A stretch of DNA of 64,000 nucleotides, from positions 372,001 to 436,000 of the forward strand of contig CBDDEE010000032.1 of assembly GCA_965226855.1 (NCBI GenBank). Reading direction: 5' to 3'. The notes under the pieces are model-generated. The model made no database searches, had not been told where the DNA came from, and saw only the letters and a program-made list of their open reading frames with translations. Every line of letters begins with the position of its first letter. Position 1 is the stretch's first letter. The translations under genes were made by a program, and so were the position numbers. Below, one piece after another: positions 1 to 9,539 of this stretch. Source of the DNA: JAUXJB01 sp965226855. Lineage in GTDB: Bacteria; Myxococcota_A; UBA9160; SZUA-336.

Positions 1-894
1 GCTAGCAAGATCGACAAGCACGGCCGGCCGGTGAAGTTCGCCGGGTATTATTCGCTGTCATCGGACGACTTGTTTCAGCAAAGTGGCACGGAGAAGAACT
101 CGACCCAGGCCAATGCCCCGGCCGTCGTTGGGCTGGTGTCGCATCCTCTCATGATCATGGACTCGGCTTTGCGTGTGTACGGGCATCCCCAAATCCTGAA
201 GATGGTCGAGAGCGTCAACGGGCCCGATTTCATCCCTTTCCACGAGAGCGTGTTCCATAAGGGGGCCGGTGAGGGTCCGCCCACGCCGTGGCACCAAGAC
301 GGCCGGACGCACTGGACGGAGGACGGAGAGAGCCTGGAGCAACCGGACGGGTCGGGCAAGACACACGGCTTCAACCTGTCCGTGTCTTGGACCAACTGCA
401 CTCTAGAGAACTGCCTTTGGGTGGTACCGGGAAGTCACCGACTGCGGTACCTCGCCAACGGTGGCAAGTTCCCTCCAATCGCCGAGCGGTTACCGAACGC
501 GGTCCCGATGATGCTAGCCCCGGGAGACTGCGGCATGGTGAACCGAAGCTCTCTTCATGGCTCGTATCCAAACCGGTCCTCCGAACGGAGGGTCACCATG
601 GTTCTCGGCTTCCATAAGCGCAGCTCCGCGATTGGCGCGGAGACGACCAATGTCCACGCCTTTAGGCTCCCTGGGGGAGAGAAGATCAAGTCGATCAAAT
701 ACTCCGAGGATTACGTCCTTCGCCGAGCGCGAATGATTCCACTCGCGATCGATGCCCGCCGGCAGAGGTACCCTGACGAAGTGCCTTACCTGTACAAGGG
801 AAGTTACATCGGAGGTGGCGTGTGGAACGAGCAGGCCCGCGCGGAGATCAGCCAGGAAGGTGATGAGTACTGGCAACGGGACATCACACTTTGA
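1..894 (+). CDS. Phytanoyl-CoA dioxygenase (PhyH) family protein, 5' partial
   Basis: Non-haem Fe(II)/2-oxoglutarate-dependent dioxygenase, probably hydroxylating a lipid or small organic substrate. The frame is open to the first base of the window, so the true start lies upstream; the GTG at 31 is only the first internal candidate. The iron facial triad is visible: the HxD pair in PWHQDGRTHW (about 275-310) and the distal His in SSLHGSYPNRSSERR, whose Arg would bind 2-oxoglutarate. A double-stranded beta-helix core fits the length. The gene ends with TGA at 892-894, 133 bp before a CoA-transferase gene on the same strand. The substrate cannot be told from sequence. Confidence 0.85.
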   Translation, partial: ASKIDKHGRPVKFAGYYSLSSDDLFQQSGTEKNSTQANAPAVVGLVSHPLMIMDSALRVYGHPQILKMVESVNGPDFIPFHESVFHKGAGEGPPTPWHQDGRTHWTEDGESLEQPDGSGKTHGFNLSVSWTNCTLENCLWVVPGSHRLRYLANGGKFPPIAERLPNAVPMMLAPGDCGMVNRSSLHGSYPNRSSERRVTMVLGFHKRSSAIGAETTNVHAFRLPGGEKIKSIKYSEDYVLRRARMIPLAIDARRQRYPDEVPYLYKGSYIGGGVWNEQARAEISQEGDEYWQRDITL

Positions 895-1027
895 TCCCAG
901 ACAGCGGAGGAGAGACGATCACCCCGTTCCCGTGATCGTTTTCACTCAGCGCCCGCGCCGCCGAACTCGAGCCAGCCGCGGAGGGCGTATGAGGGTAGTA
1001 TGAGACCGCCATCAGGGAGGTCCCGGA

Positions 1028-3478
1028 TTGCTGAGTCCCTATCGAGTCCTCGACCTGACCGACGAGTGGGGCCTACTGTGCGGGCAGATCCTGGCCGACC
1101 TCGGCGCCGACGTGATCGCTGTGGAGCCGCCCGGCGGGTCTCCGGCGCGGCGCCTGGGGCCGTTCGCGGGGGGCGAGGCGGATCGGGAGCGCTCACTCCA
1201 CTGGTGGGCCTACGCGCGAAACAAGCGCAGCATCGCCCTGGATCTTCAGACGGAGGCGGGTCGCTCGGAGCTGCGCGACCTGGCGCGTGGCGCCGACTTC
1301 CTGATCGAGTCGGCGCCTCCGGGGGAGCTGGGCGCCCTCGGTCTGGGGCACGCCGACCTCGAAACGGTCAACCCGGCCCTCGTCTACGTGTCGATCACGC
1401 CCTACGGGCAGGGGGGGCCCAAGGCGAGCTGGGCCGCAACCGATCTCACGGTTTGGGCCGCCGGGGGGCCGCTCGTGATCACTGGGGACGAGGATCGCCC
1501 GCCCGTGCGCGTGAGTGTGCCCCAGTCGGGACTTCACGCCGGTGCTGAAGCGGCGCTCGCCGCGCTGGTCGCCCACTTTGCGCGCTTGCGCACCGGGCGC
1601 GGCCAACACGTCGACGTGTCGGCCCAGCAGGCGGTCACATTTGCCACACAGGCGGGGATCCTGGCCGCGGCGGTAAACACCGAGCCGTTCGAGCGCATCG
1701 CCGGGGGTACGCGCATGGGGGACATCCGCCTGCAGCTGACCTACCCGGCTAAGGACGGTCACGTCTCGATCACCCACTTCTTCGGCTCCACAATCGGCCC
1801 GATGACGCGGCGGCTGATGGAGTTCGTGCACGAGAGCGGCTTTTGCGACCGCAAAACGCTCGACAAGGACTGGGAGGCCTACGGCGAGCTCCTGCTCACC
1901 GGGCAGGAGCCGATCGAGGAGTTCGAGCGGGTCAAGCAGACGGTGGCCGCCTGCACTAGGTCCAAAACCAAGGCAGAGCTGCTGCAGGCCGCGTTGGACC
2001 GCTCGCTCCTGCTCGCGCCGATCACGACGATTAAGGACGTCCTCGAGAGCGAGCAGCTCGCGTCGCGCGGCTACCCGCAGACACTCGAGACCCCGGACGG
2101 ACGGCGCGCCACCTGGCCTGGTCCGTTCGCCCGCTTCCCGGCCAAGCCGATCCGCTACCGTCTGGGGCCGCCGCGGCTCGACGAGCACGCTGCCGAGATC
2201 CGCGCAGAGGTGCGTAATGCTCCAGCCGCGGGGCGCGATCCCTCCATCGCCGCGGGCGAGCCCGGCGAGGATCGCCCGCTGGCCGGCGTGAAGATCCTCG
2301 ACTTCATGTGGGCGCTGGCCGGACCGGGCGCTACGCGCACCCTGGCCGACTGCGGGGCGACCGTCATCCGCATCGAGTCGACGTCGCGACTCGACGTCTG
2401 CCGGACGTTGAGCCCGTGGCTGAACGGTGAGGTCGGGCCAGAGAACTCGGCCATCTTCCACAGCACCAACGCCGGCAAGCGCATGTTCACACTGGACCCC
2501 AATACGCCGGAAGGTCACGAGGTCGTGCTCGACCTGGTGCGCTGGGCCGACGTGGTCACGGAGTCCTTCTCGCCCAGGGGCATGAAGGGCTTCGGTCTGG
2601 ACTACGAGACGCTGCGCGGCGTCAACCCGGACCTGATCATGCTCTCGACCTGCCTGATGGGCCAGACGGGACCGCTCGCGCGCTTCGCGGGCTTCGGCAA
2701 CCTGGCGGCCGCCATCTCGGGCTTTCACGAGCTCACAGGCTGGCCCGACCGCGACCCGGCCGGTCCGTTCAGCGCCTACACCGACTACATCGCGCCGCGC
2801 TACAACGCCATCGCCGTGCTGGCCGCGCTCGAGCATCGCCGCCGCACCCGGGAAGGCCAGTACATCGACCTGTCGCAGACCGAGTCCGCCCTGCACTTCC
2901 TGGCGCCGGCCATGCTCGAGTACTCGGTCAACGGAAACATCCCCTCGCGGGTGGGAAATCAGGACACCGAGATGGCGCCGCACGGAGTCTATGCATGTGC
3001 GGGGGAGGACTGCTGGGTGGCGGTCGCCTGCCGCGACGACGCGGACTGGCGCGCGCTCTGTGCGCTGGTGGGAGAGCGGGCGCTCGCCGACGACGCTCGC
3101 TTCGCTAGCGGCGCCTCCCGCCTCGAGCACACGACAGAGGTCGACGCCGTCGTCGCGAGCTTCACCGAGAAGCTGCCGATGCACGAGGCCGAGCGGCAAC
3201 TACAGGAGGCCGGGGTTCCGGCGGGGGCGGTGCAGAACAGTCCGGAGCTGTGCGAGGACGAGCAGCTCGCGCTGCGCGGTCACTTCGTGGAACTGCCGCA
3301 TCCCACCCAGGGCAAGACCGTGGTCGAAGGGACACGCTTCATCCTGTCGCGGTCCCCGGTCGGGCCGCGCGGGGCGGCCCCGACCTTCGGCGCCGACAAC
3401 GACTGGGTGCTGGGCGAGGTGCTGGGGTACGACGACGACAAGATTGCCGAGATCGTCATTGCGGGCGCGCTGGAGTAG
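1028..3478 (+). CDS. Fused tandem class III CoA-transferase (CaiB/BaiF family)
   Basis: An 816-residue protein with two consecutive CaiB/BaiF (formyl-CoA transferase type) domains, about residues 1-395 and 415-816, joined by a linker rich in Ala, Gly and Glu. Family members move CoA between carboxylic acids through an aspartyl-CoA thioester. The first domain keeps an Asp at the expected site (ATDLTVWAAGG). The second has GFGNLAAAISG, with Asn where the Asp usually sits, so the two halves may not be equally active. TTG start at 1028 is chosen because AGGGAGG lies 8 nt upstream and because the N-terminus (LSPYRVLDLTDEWG) matches the family start. A long minus-strand ORF under it is a codon-bias shadow. 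Confidence 0.88.
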   Translation: MLSPYRVLDLTDEWGLLCGQILADLGADVIAVEPPGGSPARRLGPFAGGEADRERSLHWWAYARNKRSIALDLQTEAGRSELRDLARGADFLIESAPPGELGALGLGHADLETVNPALVYVSITPYGQGGPKASWAATDLTVWAAGGPLVITGDEDRPPVRVSVPQSGLHAGAEAALAALVAHFARLRTGRGQHVDVSAQQAVTFATQAGILAAAVNTEPFERIAGGTRMGDIRLQLTYPAKDGHVSITHFFGSTIGPMTRRLMEFVHESGFCDRKTLDKDWEAYGELLLTGQEPIEEFERVKQTVAACTRSKTKAELLQAALDRSLLLAPITTIKDVLESEQLASRGYPQTLETPDGRRATWPGPFARFPAKPIRYRLGPPRLDEHAAEIRAEVRNAPAAGRDPSIAAGEPGEDRPLAGVKILDFMWALAGPGATRTLADCGATVIRIESTSRLDVCRTLSPWLNGEVGPENSAIFHSTNAGKRMFTLDPNTPEGHEVVLDLVRWADVVTESFSPRGMKGFGLDYETLRGVNPDLIMLSTCLMGQTGPLARFAGFGNLAAAISGFHELTGWPDRDPAGPFSAYTDYIAPRYNAIAVLAALEHRRRTREGQYIDLSQTESALHFLAPAMLEYSVNGNIPSRVGNQDTEMAPHGVYACAGEDCWVAVACRDDADWRALCALVGERALADDARFASGASRLEHTTEVDAVVASFTEKLPMHEAERQLQEAGVPAGAVQNSPELCEDEQLALRGHFVELPHPTQGKTVVEGTRFILSRSPVGPRGAAPTFGADNDWVLGEVLGYDDDKIAEIVIAGALE

Positions 3479-3654
3479 GATCGCAAGCGAACCTGCCGGC
3501 AGCCACGGCGGGCCCTCAGGGGGTTGTGGCAGGGGTCGACTAACGCCTGAACCGCAGGGCTATACTACCTGTCAAAGAGTGGAGTAGTGCCTACGTGGGT
3601 GCCATCAGGCACGGCGTGGGCGGGAGACGACATCCATACCGAGGAGAGTAACGG

Positions 3655-5408
3655 ATGACCATCGACTTCGACGTCCAAATCAAGAATGGCACTATCGTCG
3701 ACGGCACGCGAGTACCGAGGTTCCGAGGGGACCTCTGGATCAAAGACGGGCGCATAGCCCAGATCGGCGGCCGTCCCCAGGGTGCGTCCAATCAGGTCCT
3801 GGATGCCGAGGGGTGCATTGTCGCGCCCGGCTTCATCGACCTGCACACCCACTACGACGCCCAGATCCGCTGGGATCCGTACTGCACGATCTCGGGCTGG
3901 CACACGGCGTCACTTCGGTCGTGCTGGGCAACTGTGGCTTCGGCTTCGCCCCGTGCAAGCCCGAATTCCGTGAGCGTTCGATGCTCACCATGACTCGCAC
4001 CGAGGCCATCCCGCTGGAGGCGATGAGGCAGGGCATGCTGCCGCACTGGGACTGGGAGACCATTCCCGAGTATCTCGACAGCCTCGAGCGCGCACCGCTG
4101 GGTGTAAACTGCCTGCAGTACATGCCCACGGCGTCTCTGATGACCTACGTGATGGGCCTAGACGCGGCAAAGAGCCGTCCCGCCACCCACGCCGAGCAGA
4201 TGGAGATGCAGCGCTTGCTGCACGAGGGCATGAACGCCGGCCTTTGTGGTTTCTCAATCCAGCGCCTCGGGCCGGACTCGACCCAGGCCGACTTTGATGG
4301 CTCGCCGATGGTGACGGACACCATGGTGGACGACGACATCTTTGCCCTGGCCGAGGTACTGGCCGAGCGTGACGAGGGCTTCATCCAGCTGACCCAGGCC
4401 ACCCACGCGGACATCAACCACCCCGACGACCTGGCATTCAAGCGCACGCTGGCCGAGGTCGCCCGGCGGCCGATCCTCGACAACGTGGTGCCGGTGAGTC
4501 AGAGCAACCCGCGGATCCACCGCGATCGCCTCGAGTGGCTGCAGCAGGCGCAATCAGAAGGCCTGCCGATCTACGGCCAAGCCGCCACCCTGCGCACCGG
4601 CTTCGCGTTCTCGCTAGACGAGTGGAACCTCTACGACTCCAGCCCGGCCTGGCGTGAGGCGACCACCGGCACGATCGAAGAGAAGATGCAGAAGATGCGC
4701 GATCCCGCGCTGCGAGAGCGCATCAAAGCCGAGCAGGACAGGGCCAATACTCTGTTCACCCAGACTCAGATTGCGGTCGGTGGGCCGGCCCACAAGCTCA
4801 TTGTGCAGGGCGTGAATGACCGCGAGGACATGCAGAAGTACGTGGGCAAGAGCTTGCGCCAGATCGGCGAGGAGGAGGGCAAGCATTACATCCACGTGAT
4901 GCTCGACCTCTCGCTCCAGACCGGTCTCAAGACTGAGTTCCTAGGTGTAGGCCCGAAGTTCAATATCGAGCACATGGCGGGAGCTATCAGCGAGTCGCCG
5001 TACACCATTCCAGGCGTCTCCGACGGTGGCGCCCATACCAAGTTCTTTACCGGTGGTGCCTGGACCACGGACTTCTTGGCCTGGATGGTGCGCGATACAG
5101 GTGCGCTGACCCTCGAGGAGGCCCACTACCGCGGCTCGACCCTCGCGGCCCACGCGGCCGGGTTCAAGAACCGTGGCGCCCTGCGGGAGGGTGCACCGGC
5201 GGACATCATCGTCTACGAGCTCGAATCCCTGGGTATGGAACCCGAGTGGGTCGGTGAGCCTGTGTACGACCTCCCCGGCGGGGAGTGGCGGCGTGTGCAA
5301 CGCGCCAAGGGCTACAAGCACATCCTGGTAAATGGCGTCGAGACGTTCAACGAAGGTGAGTGCACCGACGCCACGCCCGGCAAGCTGCTCCGCCACGGGC
5401 GGGGCTGA
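3655..5408 (+). CDS. N-acyl-D-amino-acid deacylase-type amidohydrolase, frameshifted
   Basis: Metal-dependent amidohydrolase of the D-aminoacylase/dihydroorotase superfamily, likely cleaving an N-acyl or cyclic amide bond in the cytoplasm. Visible landmarks are the HTH metal site in GFIDLHTHYDAQ and the late Asp in VSDGGAHTKFF. The frame changes at 3901-3905: CACAC reads HTAS in the first frame, whereas removing one AC unit gives the family sequence SGWHGVTSVVLGNCGFG and joins the two open frames. The restored protein would be about 584 residues, normal for the family. GAGGAGAG lies just upstream of the ATG at 3655. The 2-nt insertion is either a sequencing error or a recent inactivating mutation. 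Confidence 0.85.
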
Positions 5409-5432
5409 CACCCACTGGATCCACATACCTGT

Positions 5433-5496
5433 CGCGGCGCCCGCGCTTCGGTCGGGCGCCGCGGTTCCCCATGGGAAAACCTGATTTCCCAAGGGG
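5433..5496. terminator. Two hairpins between convergent genes
   Basis: The first hairpin has a perfect 11-bp stem, CGCGGCGCCCG at 5433-5443 pairing with 5453-5463, around a 9-nt loop. The second pairs CCCC at 5467-5470 and TGGGAAA at 5472-5478 with TTTCCCA at 5485-5491 and GGGG at 5493-5496, with one A-A mismatch. They sit between genes that converge (end 5408 on plus, end 5524 on minus), where a bidirectional terminator is expected. There is no long T tract. Confidence 0.6.
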
Positions 5497-5523
5497 CTCC
5501 CCCGCTTCTCACTCTCCCGCGAC

Positions 5524-6402
5524 TTAGCTCCGAGAGTCCCCCGGGACCGACTGGTCGGTGAGCCCGACGCGCAGTCCGTGACCGGGGTCAAGGTCGATCC
5601 ACACGTGACCGGGTGCAGCGTCGGTCACCGTTAGCCCCTTGCCGGCGAGGAACGCCCGGGCACCCGCCAGGTCGTCTGTCGCGAAGGTGATGGCATGGAC
5701 GGCGTTCCCTGCCCGGGCATGATCGGCCCCCTCGGGCGTGTCGTCGCTCGTGGGAGCGACGGCTTCGATCACTGTGTCCTCACCGATGGCATAGAACGCC
5801 CGTGGGGTCGCCGGATCGGATAGGTCCGTGTGGAGGGGCGTGCCGCGGAGCACGTCGCCGTAGACCCGCTGAGCGTCGGCGAGGTCGTCGAACAGCACGG
5901 TCACGTGTGAGGTACGGGTCAGCGACAACGGATGGTCCCGCCAGCGCTGGGTGGAGAAGTCCGGGTCCAGGCGAGGATCGTTAGCGAACCCGGCCTCGAC
6001 GAACTCGAGGAGCGCGCCGGTGTCGCCGGGATGGGTCCAGACAGCGACAGAGTCACCTGGCTCGGTGACGGGCTTGCCAGTCAGCCCAACGAGGCGGATG
6101 TCGTGATCGAGGAGGTGGCGGGTGAACGCCACGATGTCGTCCACGTACCATGCGATCGAATGCAATCGATTGCCGAACCGCGACCGGAATCGGCCGAGCG
6201 GGCTCGTGGCATCGTCCGGGTCCGCTGACGGCTGAATGGGCTCCAGGCACTGATCGGCGACGACGAGCAAGGAAGCCTCCCGTCGAGCGGCCTTCTCGTA
6301 CGCCCGGTAGTATCGCTCGCAGTCAAAGATCTCGTCGTAGAGGCGGTCGGTCGCGTCGAGGTCTTCGACCAGGTGGGCTAGGTGGAACAGCTTGCCGATC
6401 AT
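5524..6402 (-). CDS. VOC (glyoxalase/dioxygenase) superfamily protein, two-module
   Basis: A 292-residue protein with two vicinal-oxygen-chelate modules. The first starts MIGKLFHLAHLVEDLDAT and has the pairing segment NRLHSIAWYVDDI; the second starts TRTSHVTVLFDDLADA and has NAVHAITFATDDL. The repeated His/Glu pattern suggests a metal-dependent lyase, isomerase or ring-cleaving dioxygenase. ATG at 6402 is preferred to the GTG-type start at 6450 because GGAGG lies 5 nt upstream and homology begins there. It is divergent from the GST gene at 6464, so the region 6403-6463 holds both promoters. Substrate unknown. Confidence 0.78.
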   Translation of the reverse strand: MIGKLFHLAHLVEDLDATDRLYDEIFDCERYYRAYEKAARREASLLVVADQCLEPIQPSADPDDATSPLGRFRSRFGNRLHSIAWYVDDIVAFTRHLLDHDIRLVGLTGKPVTEPGDSVAVWTHPGDTGALLEFVEAGFANDPRLDPDFSTQRWRDHPLSLTRTSHVTVLFDDLADAQRVYGDVLRGTPLHTDLSDPATPRAFYAIGEDTVIEAVAPTSDDTPEGADHARAGNAVHAITFATDDLAGARAFLAGKGLTVTDAAPGHVWIDLDPGHGLRVGLTDQSVPGDSRS

Positions 6403-6463
6403 GGGCACCTCCGGATGTGCCACCACATTACCATCGGAGGGGGAGAACACGACGTGACGAAGG

Positions 6464-7258
6464 GTGGTACATGTGCTGGTGATCTACGGAATCCCGAATT
6501 CTCAGCCCGTTCGTTCCGTTATCTGGCTTTGCCTCATCAAGGGTCTTCCCTTTGAGCTGCGACTGACGAGCCAGGACCGGGATGCCAAGAACCCCGAGTT
6601 TCTGCGATTGATCAATCCCCGGGGCACCGTCCCCGCGATCGAAGACGAAGGCTTCGCCCTCTGGGAGTGCCCTGCGATCATGATCTATCTGTGCGAGAAG
6701 CACGGCTGGAACGATTTCTGGCCCGACGAGCCCCTCCACCGCGCTCGGGTGAACCAGTATCTCCACTTCCACCACCGCAATACCCGCGAGCTCGTGGTCC
6801 AGTGGAGCCGCACACTCTGGCCCCGGGTGTTTGAGGTCGACAACCCGGACGGGGACTGGCTGCGGCGCAACACCTTTACCGGTCTCCGCGACAACGCCCG
6901 GGTGGTCGAGCGTGCGCTCCACATCGTCGAAGGGATGCTCGCGCACAGCGGGTTTCTCGCCGGGGGGTCGGTTCCGACCTTGGCCGATCTGTTCGCCTAC
7001 GAAGAGCTCGGACAAAACCAGGCCCAGTACGCCAACTGCACCGACTACACGGCGTCTCCGAACATCCGCAGATGGTTTCTCGAACTAGAGCGTCTCCCGC
7101 ACCACGACATCGCCCACGCGATTTGGACGCTGATTGGGGACGCGCGAAAGGTCGAAGGCGGGATGCGAACCATCGCCCGCGCCAACAAGGAGGCGGCGCG
7201 TTGCATCGGCGAGGCGGTGTTGCAGATGCCGCGGACCGCGCAACTATCTGGAATCTAA
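6464..7258 (+). CDS. Glutathione S-transferase family protein
   Basis: A 264-residue theta/zeta-like GST. The N-terminal thioredoxin fold carries the likely catalytic Ser in NSQPVRSVIWL and the glutathione-binding cis-Pro segment GTVPAIEDEG, followed by WECPAIMIYLCEKHG. The helical C-terminal half includes LPTLADLFAYEELGQ-like sequence (seen as VPTLADLFAYEEL), the usual N-capping box. GTG at 6464 and GTG at 6473 are both possible starts; AAGGG just upstream fits the second better. Likely role is detoxification or a glutathione-dependent catabolic step, in line with the nearby VOC and SDR genes. Confidence 0.85.
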   Translation: MVHVLVIYGIPNSQPVRSVIWLCLIKGLPFELRLTSQDRDAKNPEFLRLINPRGTVPAIEDEGFALWECPAIMIYLCEKHGWNDFWPDEPLHRARVNQYLHFHHRNTRELVVQWSRTLWPRVFEVDNPDGDWLRRNTFTGLRDNARVVERALHIVEGMLAHSGFLAGGSVPTLADLFAYEELGQNQAQYANCTDYTASPNIRRWFLELERLPHHDIAHAIWTLIGDARKVEGGMRTIARANKEAARCIGEAVLQMPRTAQLSGI

Positions 7259-7308
7259 AGGATTTTTCCACCCTCGGTGTCGGCCGAGGCTCTGGTACGC
7301 TGGCGAAC

Positions 7309-7983
7309 ATGACCATCTCGGTAGTGATCGGAGCGGATCGGGGCATCGGAGCCGCCCTGGTCGACGTCTACAGGGACCGCGGAGACGAGGCGATCGCCGT
7401 CTGTCTTGGAGCCGGCGACACTTGGTCAGGCTCGGGCGTCCGCGTCATCCCCGGGGTCGACGTGACCGACGATCCCGCCGTGGCGAGGCTCGCGGCGGCG
7501 CTCGCCGGTACGCCAATTGACACCCTGGTGCACGTGGCCGGAGTCGGCGCCCTGGACCGCTGGGGCAGCTTCGACTTCGTGCGCATGCTCGAGCACTACG
7601 ATTTGAACGCGCTGGGCCCTTTGCGCGCGGTGAGCGCGCTGACCGAGAACCTCGGGCGCGGGAGCAAGGTCGGCATCGTCACCAGCCGCATGGGCTCGAT
7701 CAGCGACAATGCCTCGGGACGGATGTACAGCTACCGCATGTCGAAGGCGGCCGCGAACATGCTGGGCGTCAACCTCTACCACGAGCTCCGACCCCGCGGA
7801 GTCAGCGTGATGCTGCTGCACCCCGGTACGGTCGCCACCGAGATGACCCGCGGCGCGAAGAAATGGGACCAGATGACGAAGCCCGCCGAAGCCGCGGCCG
7901 GTCTAGCCGCCCAGCTCGATGCACTTGGGCCAGACACCCCGATCGAGTTCCGCCACGCAGATGGCTCACTGCTCCCCTGGTGA
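7309..7983 (+). CDS. Short-chain dehydrogenase/reductase (SDR), C-factor-like
   Basis: A 224-residue classical SDR. The Rossmann nucleotide-binding motif is GADRGIG (residues 8-14), the NAG-like segment is HVAGVG, and the catalytic set is Ser130 with Tyr142-xxx-Lys146 (YRMSK). A size of about 224 residues with a short C-terminus resembles CsgA/C-factor-type SDRs. ATG at 7309 is chosen because the Rossmann strand begins immediately after it; a longer upstream reading frame runs through the GST gene and is not needed. No Shine-Dalgarno is seen, while TACGCT at 7295-7300 could be a -10 element for a nearly leaderless transcript. Confidence 0.85.
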   Translation: MTISVVIGADRGIGAALVDVYRDRGDEAIAVCLGAGDTWSGSGVRVIPGVDVTDDPAVARLAAALAGTPIDTLVHVAGVGALDRWGSFDFVRMLEHYDLNALGPLRAVSALTENLGRGSKVGIVTSRMGSISDNASGRMYSYRMSKAAANMLGVNLYHELRPRGVSVMLLHPGTVATEMTRGAKKWDQMTKPAEAAAGLAAQLDALGPDTPIEFRHADGSLLPW

Positions 7984-8017
7984 GCTCGCAGCGAGTGCGA
8001 CGCTCCCCGTTTTCGGC

Positions 8018-8881
8018 TTACGTCACAACCTTCACCAGCTCCTCTAGCTCGCCGAGGCGGCGGTCTACGTTTTCAGCGCGCTGGGAGCCGAGTTGCATGA
8101 CCAAGCGGTCGATGCCGAGGTCCTCGTAGGCGCGCACCTCGTCGGCGCCGGCGCGCGGCGGGGGCCCCATGATGACCTCGAAGTCGTCGCGCGCGCGGCC
8201 CTGGGCCGCCAGCGCGGCGTCCAGATCCTTTAGCACGGGCTCGCAGTGTTCGGGGTTGAGCCCGACGCCGTACCAGCCCGCGCCGAAGCGGGCCGCGCGC
8301 CGGAGCGCGCGCTTGCTGTGCCCGCCCACGATGATGGGGATTGGCTGTTGGACAGGCTTGGGATCCATGCGGCACTCCTCGAGGGTGAAGTACTTCCCTC
8401 GATAGGTCGCCAGCTCCTGGGTCCAGAGGGTCTGCATGAGCTCGAGGAACTCGTCGCAGCGTTCGCCGCGATCCTTCCAGCTGTAGCCGCACGCGATCAC
8501 CTCTTCCTTGCACCACCCGACGCCGACGCCGAAGTCGATGCGGCCGCCGCTTAGGTAGTCGAGCGTCGCGAACTCCTTCGCCGTGTACACCGGGTTGCGT
8601 TGGGGAACCAGGGTGATGCCGGTTCCGAGCCGGATCGAGCTCGTGACGCTCGCCAGGAACCCGAACGTGGCGACCGCGTCGAGGATGCCCCCGCCCTTGG
8701 GCACGGGGACCCGGCCGTCGCGCGACCCCGGGTAGCCGAACTCCATCTCATCGAACAGCACGACGTGCTCGCCCATCCAGAGCGACTCCAGGCCGGTGTT
8801 TTCCGCGCGTCGGCCAAAGTTCGCGATCATCTCGGGCGTTCCTGTTGGGGACATGAACGTGCCGAAGACTCCGATCTTCAT
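8018..8881 (-). CDS. LLM class F420-dependent oxidoreductase
   Basis: A 287-residue luciferase-like TIM-barrel flavin/F420 enzyme. Family signatures are LESLWMGEHVV, the segment SSIRLGTGITLVPQRNPV, and the barrel core GGRIDFGVGVGWCKEE, followed by IPIIVGGHSKRALRRAARFG. It most resembles the F420-dependent group common in actinobacteria and in uncultured deltaproteobacterial lineages; cofactor choice is inferred. ATG at 8881 is supported by GGGAG 9 nt upstream. It converges on the SDR gene (ends 7983 and 8018). Confidence 0.85.
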   Translation of the reverse strand: MKIGVFGTFMSPTGTPEMIANFGRRAENTGLESLWMGEHVVLFDEMEFGYPGSRDGRVPVPKGGGILDAVATFGFLASVTSSIRLGTGITLVPQRNPVYTAKEFATLDYLSGGRIDFGVGVGWCKEEVIACGYSWKDRGERCDEFLELMQTLWTQELATYRGKYFTLEECRMDPKPVQQPIPIIVGGHSKRALRRAARFGAGWYGVGLNPEHCEPVLKDLDAALAAQGRARDDFEVIMGPPPRAGADEVRAYEDLGIDRLVMQLGSQRAENVDRRLGELEELVKVVT

Positions 8882-8977
8882 CTCGTTTTCTCCCGTTGTG
8901 GACCGGGACAACCATACCTCTTCTCAGTAGCTCCATGCCCACGTCCGCGGCGCCCCCGGGGTAAACTCAGCTTCCAG

Positions 8978-9526
8978 GTGAAACCCTTCGCCGTCATTGG
9001 AGCCCTGCTCGCGACCCTCGCACTCGGCATCTGGGTCGGCCGATCACCGCCTGGGCCACCAGATGTCGGTGCCGCGGTCCCCATCGCGGCTGTCGATGAT
9101 AGAGAGCTGGTTGGCCCGTGCTCGGTGACGAGATTCGTCGCCGGCGACACCGTTGACGTAGTCTGCGGCGTGTTTGGAGACACTGTCAGGCTACTCAACG
9201 TCGACATGCCGGAGCGAGGCGAGGTCGGTTTCTACGCGGCCAAGGCGGCGCTCCGTGAGATGGTGGGGGGTCGGCCCGTCTTCCTCGTCTACGAGTTCTC
9301 TTACCGCCCCAGCCGTGGCCGCTTCGATCGCTTGCTCGTGTACCTCTACGCCGACGACGTAAACCTGAACCTGGAGATGGTGCGCGAGGGCTGGACGCCG
9401 TACTACACGGAATCTGGAACCGGCCGTTTCCCGGACGAGTTCAAGCAGGCCGAGGCCGAGGCGATGCGGGGGCGTCGCGGACTGTGGTCGGTTCCTCGGG
9501 TGGTAGACTTGGACGACACGTCATGA
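8978..9526 (+). CDS. Membrane-anchored or secreted thermonuclease (SNase) family protein
   Basis: A 182-residue protein with an N-terminal hydrophobic signal/anchor (AVIGALLATLALGIWVG) followed by a staphylococcal-nuclease-like OB fold. Typical SNase features are VRLLNVDMPE, with the first active-site Arg and nearby Asp/Glu, and the later segment GRFDRLLVYLYADDVNLN with the second Arg, then AEAEAMRGRRGLW at the end. Export implies a periplasmic or extracellular nuclease, or a catalytically weak binding domain. GTG at 8978 is chosen since the signal sequence begins there; upstream frame overlaps the divergent LLM gene. Confidence 0.75.
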   Translation: MKPFAVIGALLATLALGIWVGRSPPGPPDVGAAVPIAAVDDRELVGPCSVTRFVAGDTVDVVCGVFGDTVRLLNVDMPERGEVGFYAAKAALREMVGGRPVFLVYEFSYRPSRGRFDRLLVYLYADDVNLNLEMVREGWTPYYTESGTGRFPDEFKQAEAEAMRGRRGLWSVPRVVDLDDTS

Positions 9527-9539
9527 GGGAGGAACGGCA

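Noticed and set aside
1193..3199. Minus-strand ORF of 668 codons under the CoA-transferase gene
   Set aside because: It lies opposite a gene with clear family motifs, has no domain or ribosome-binding site, and is explained by GC-rich third codon positions.
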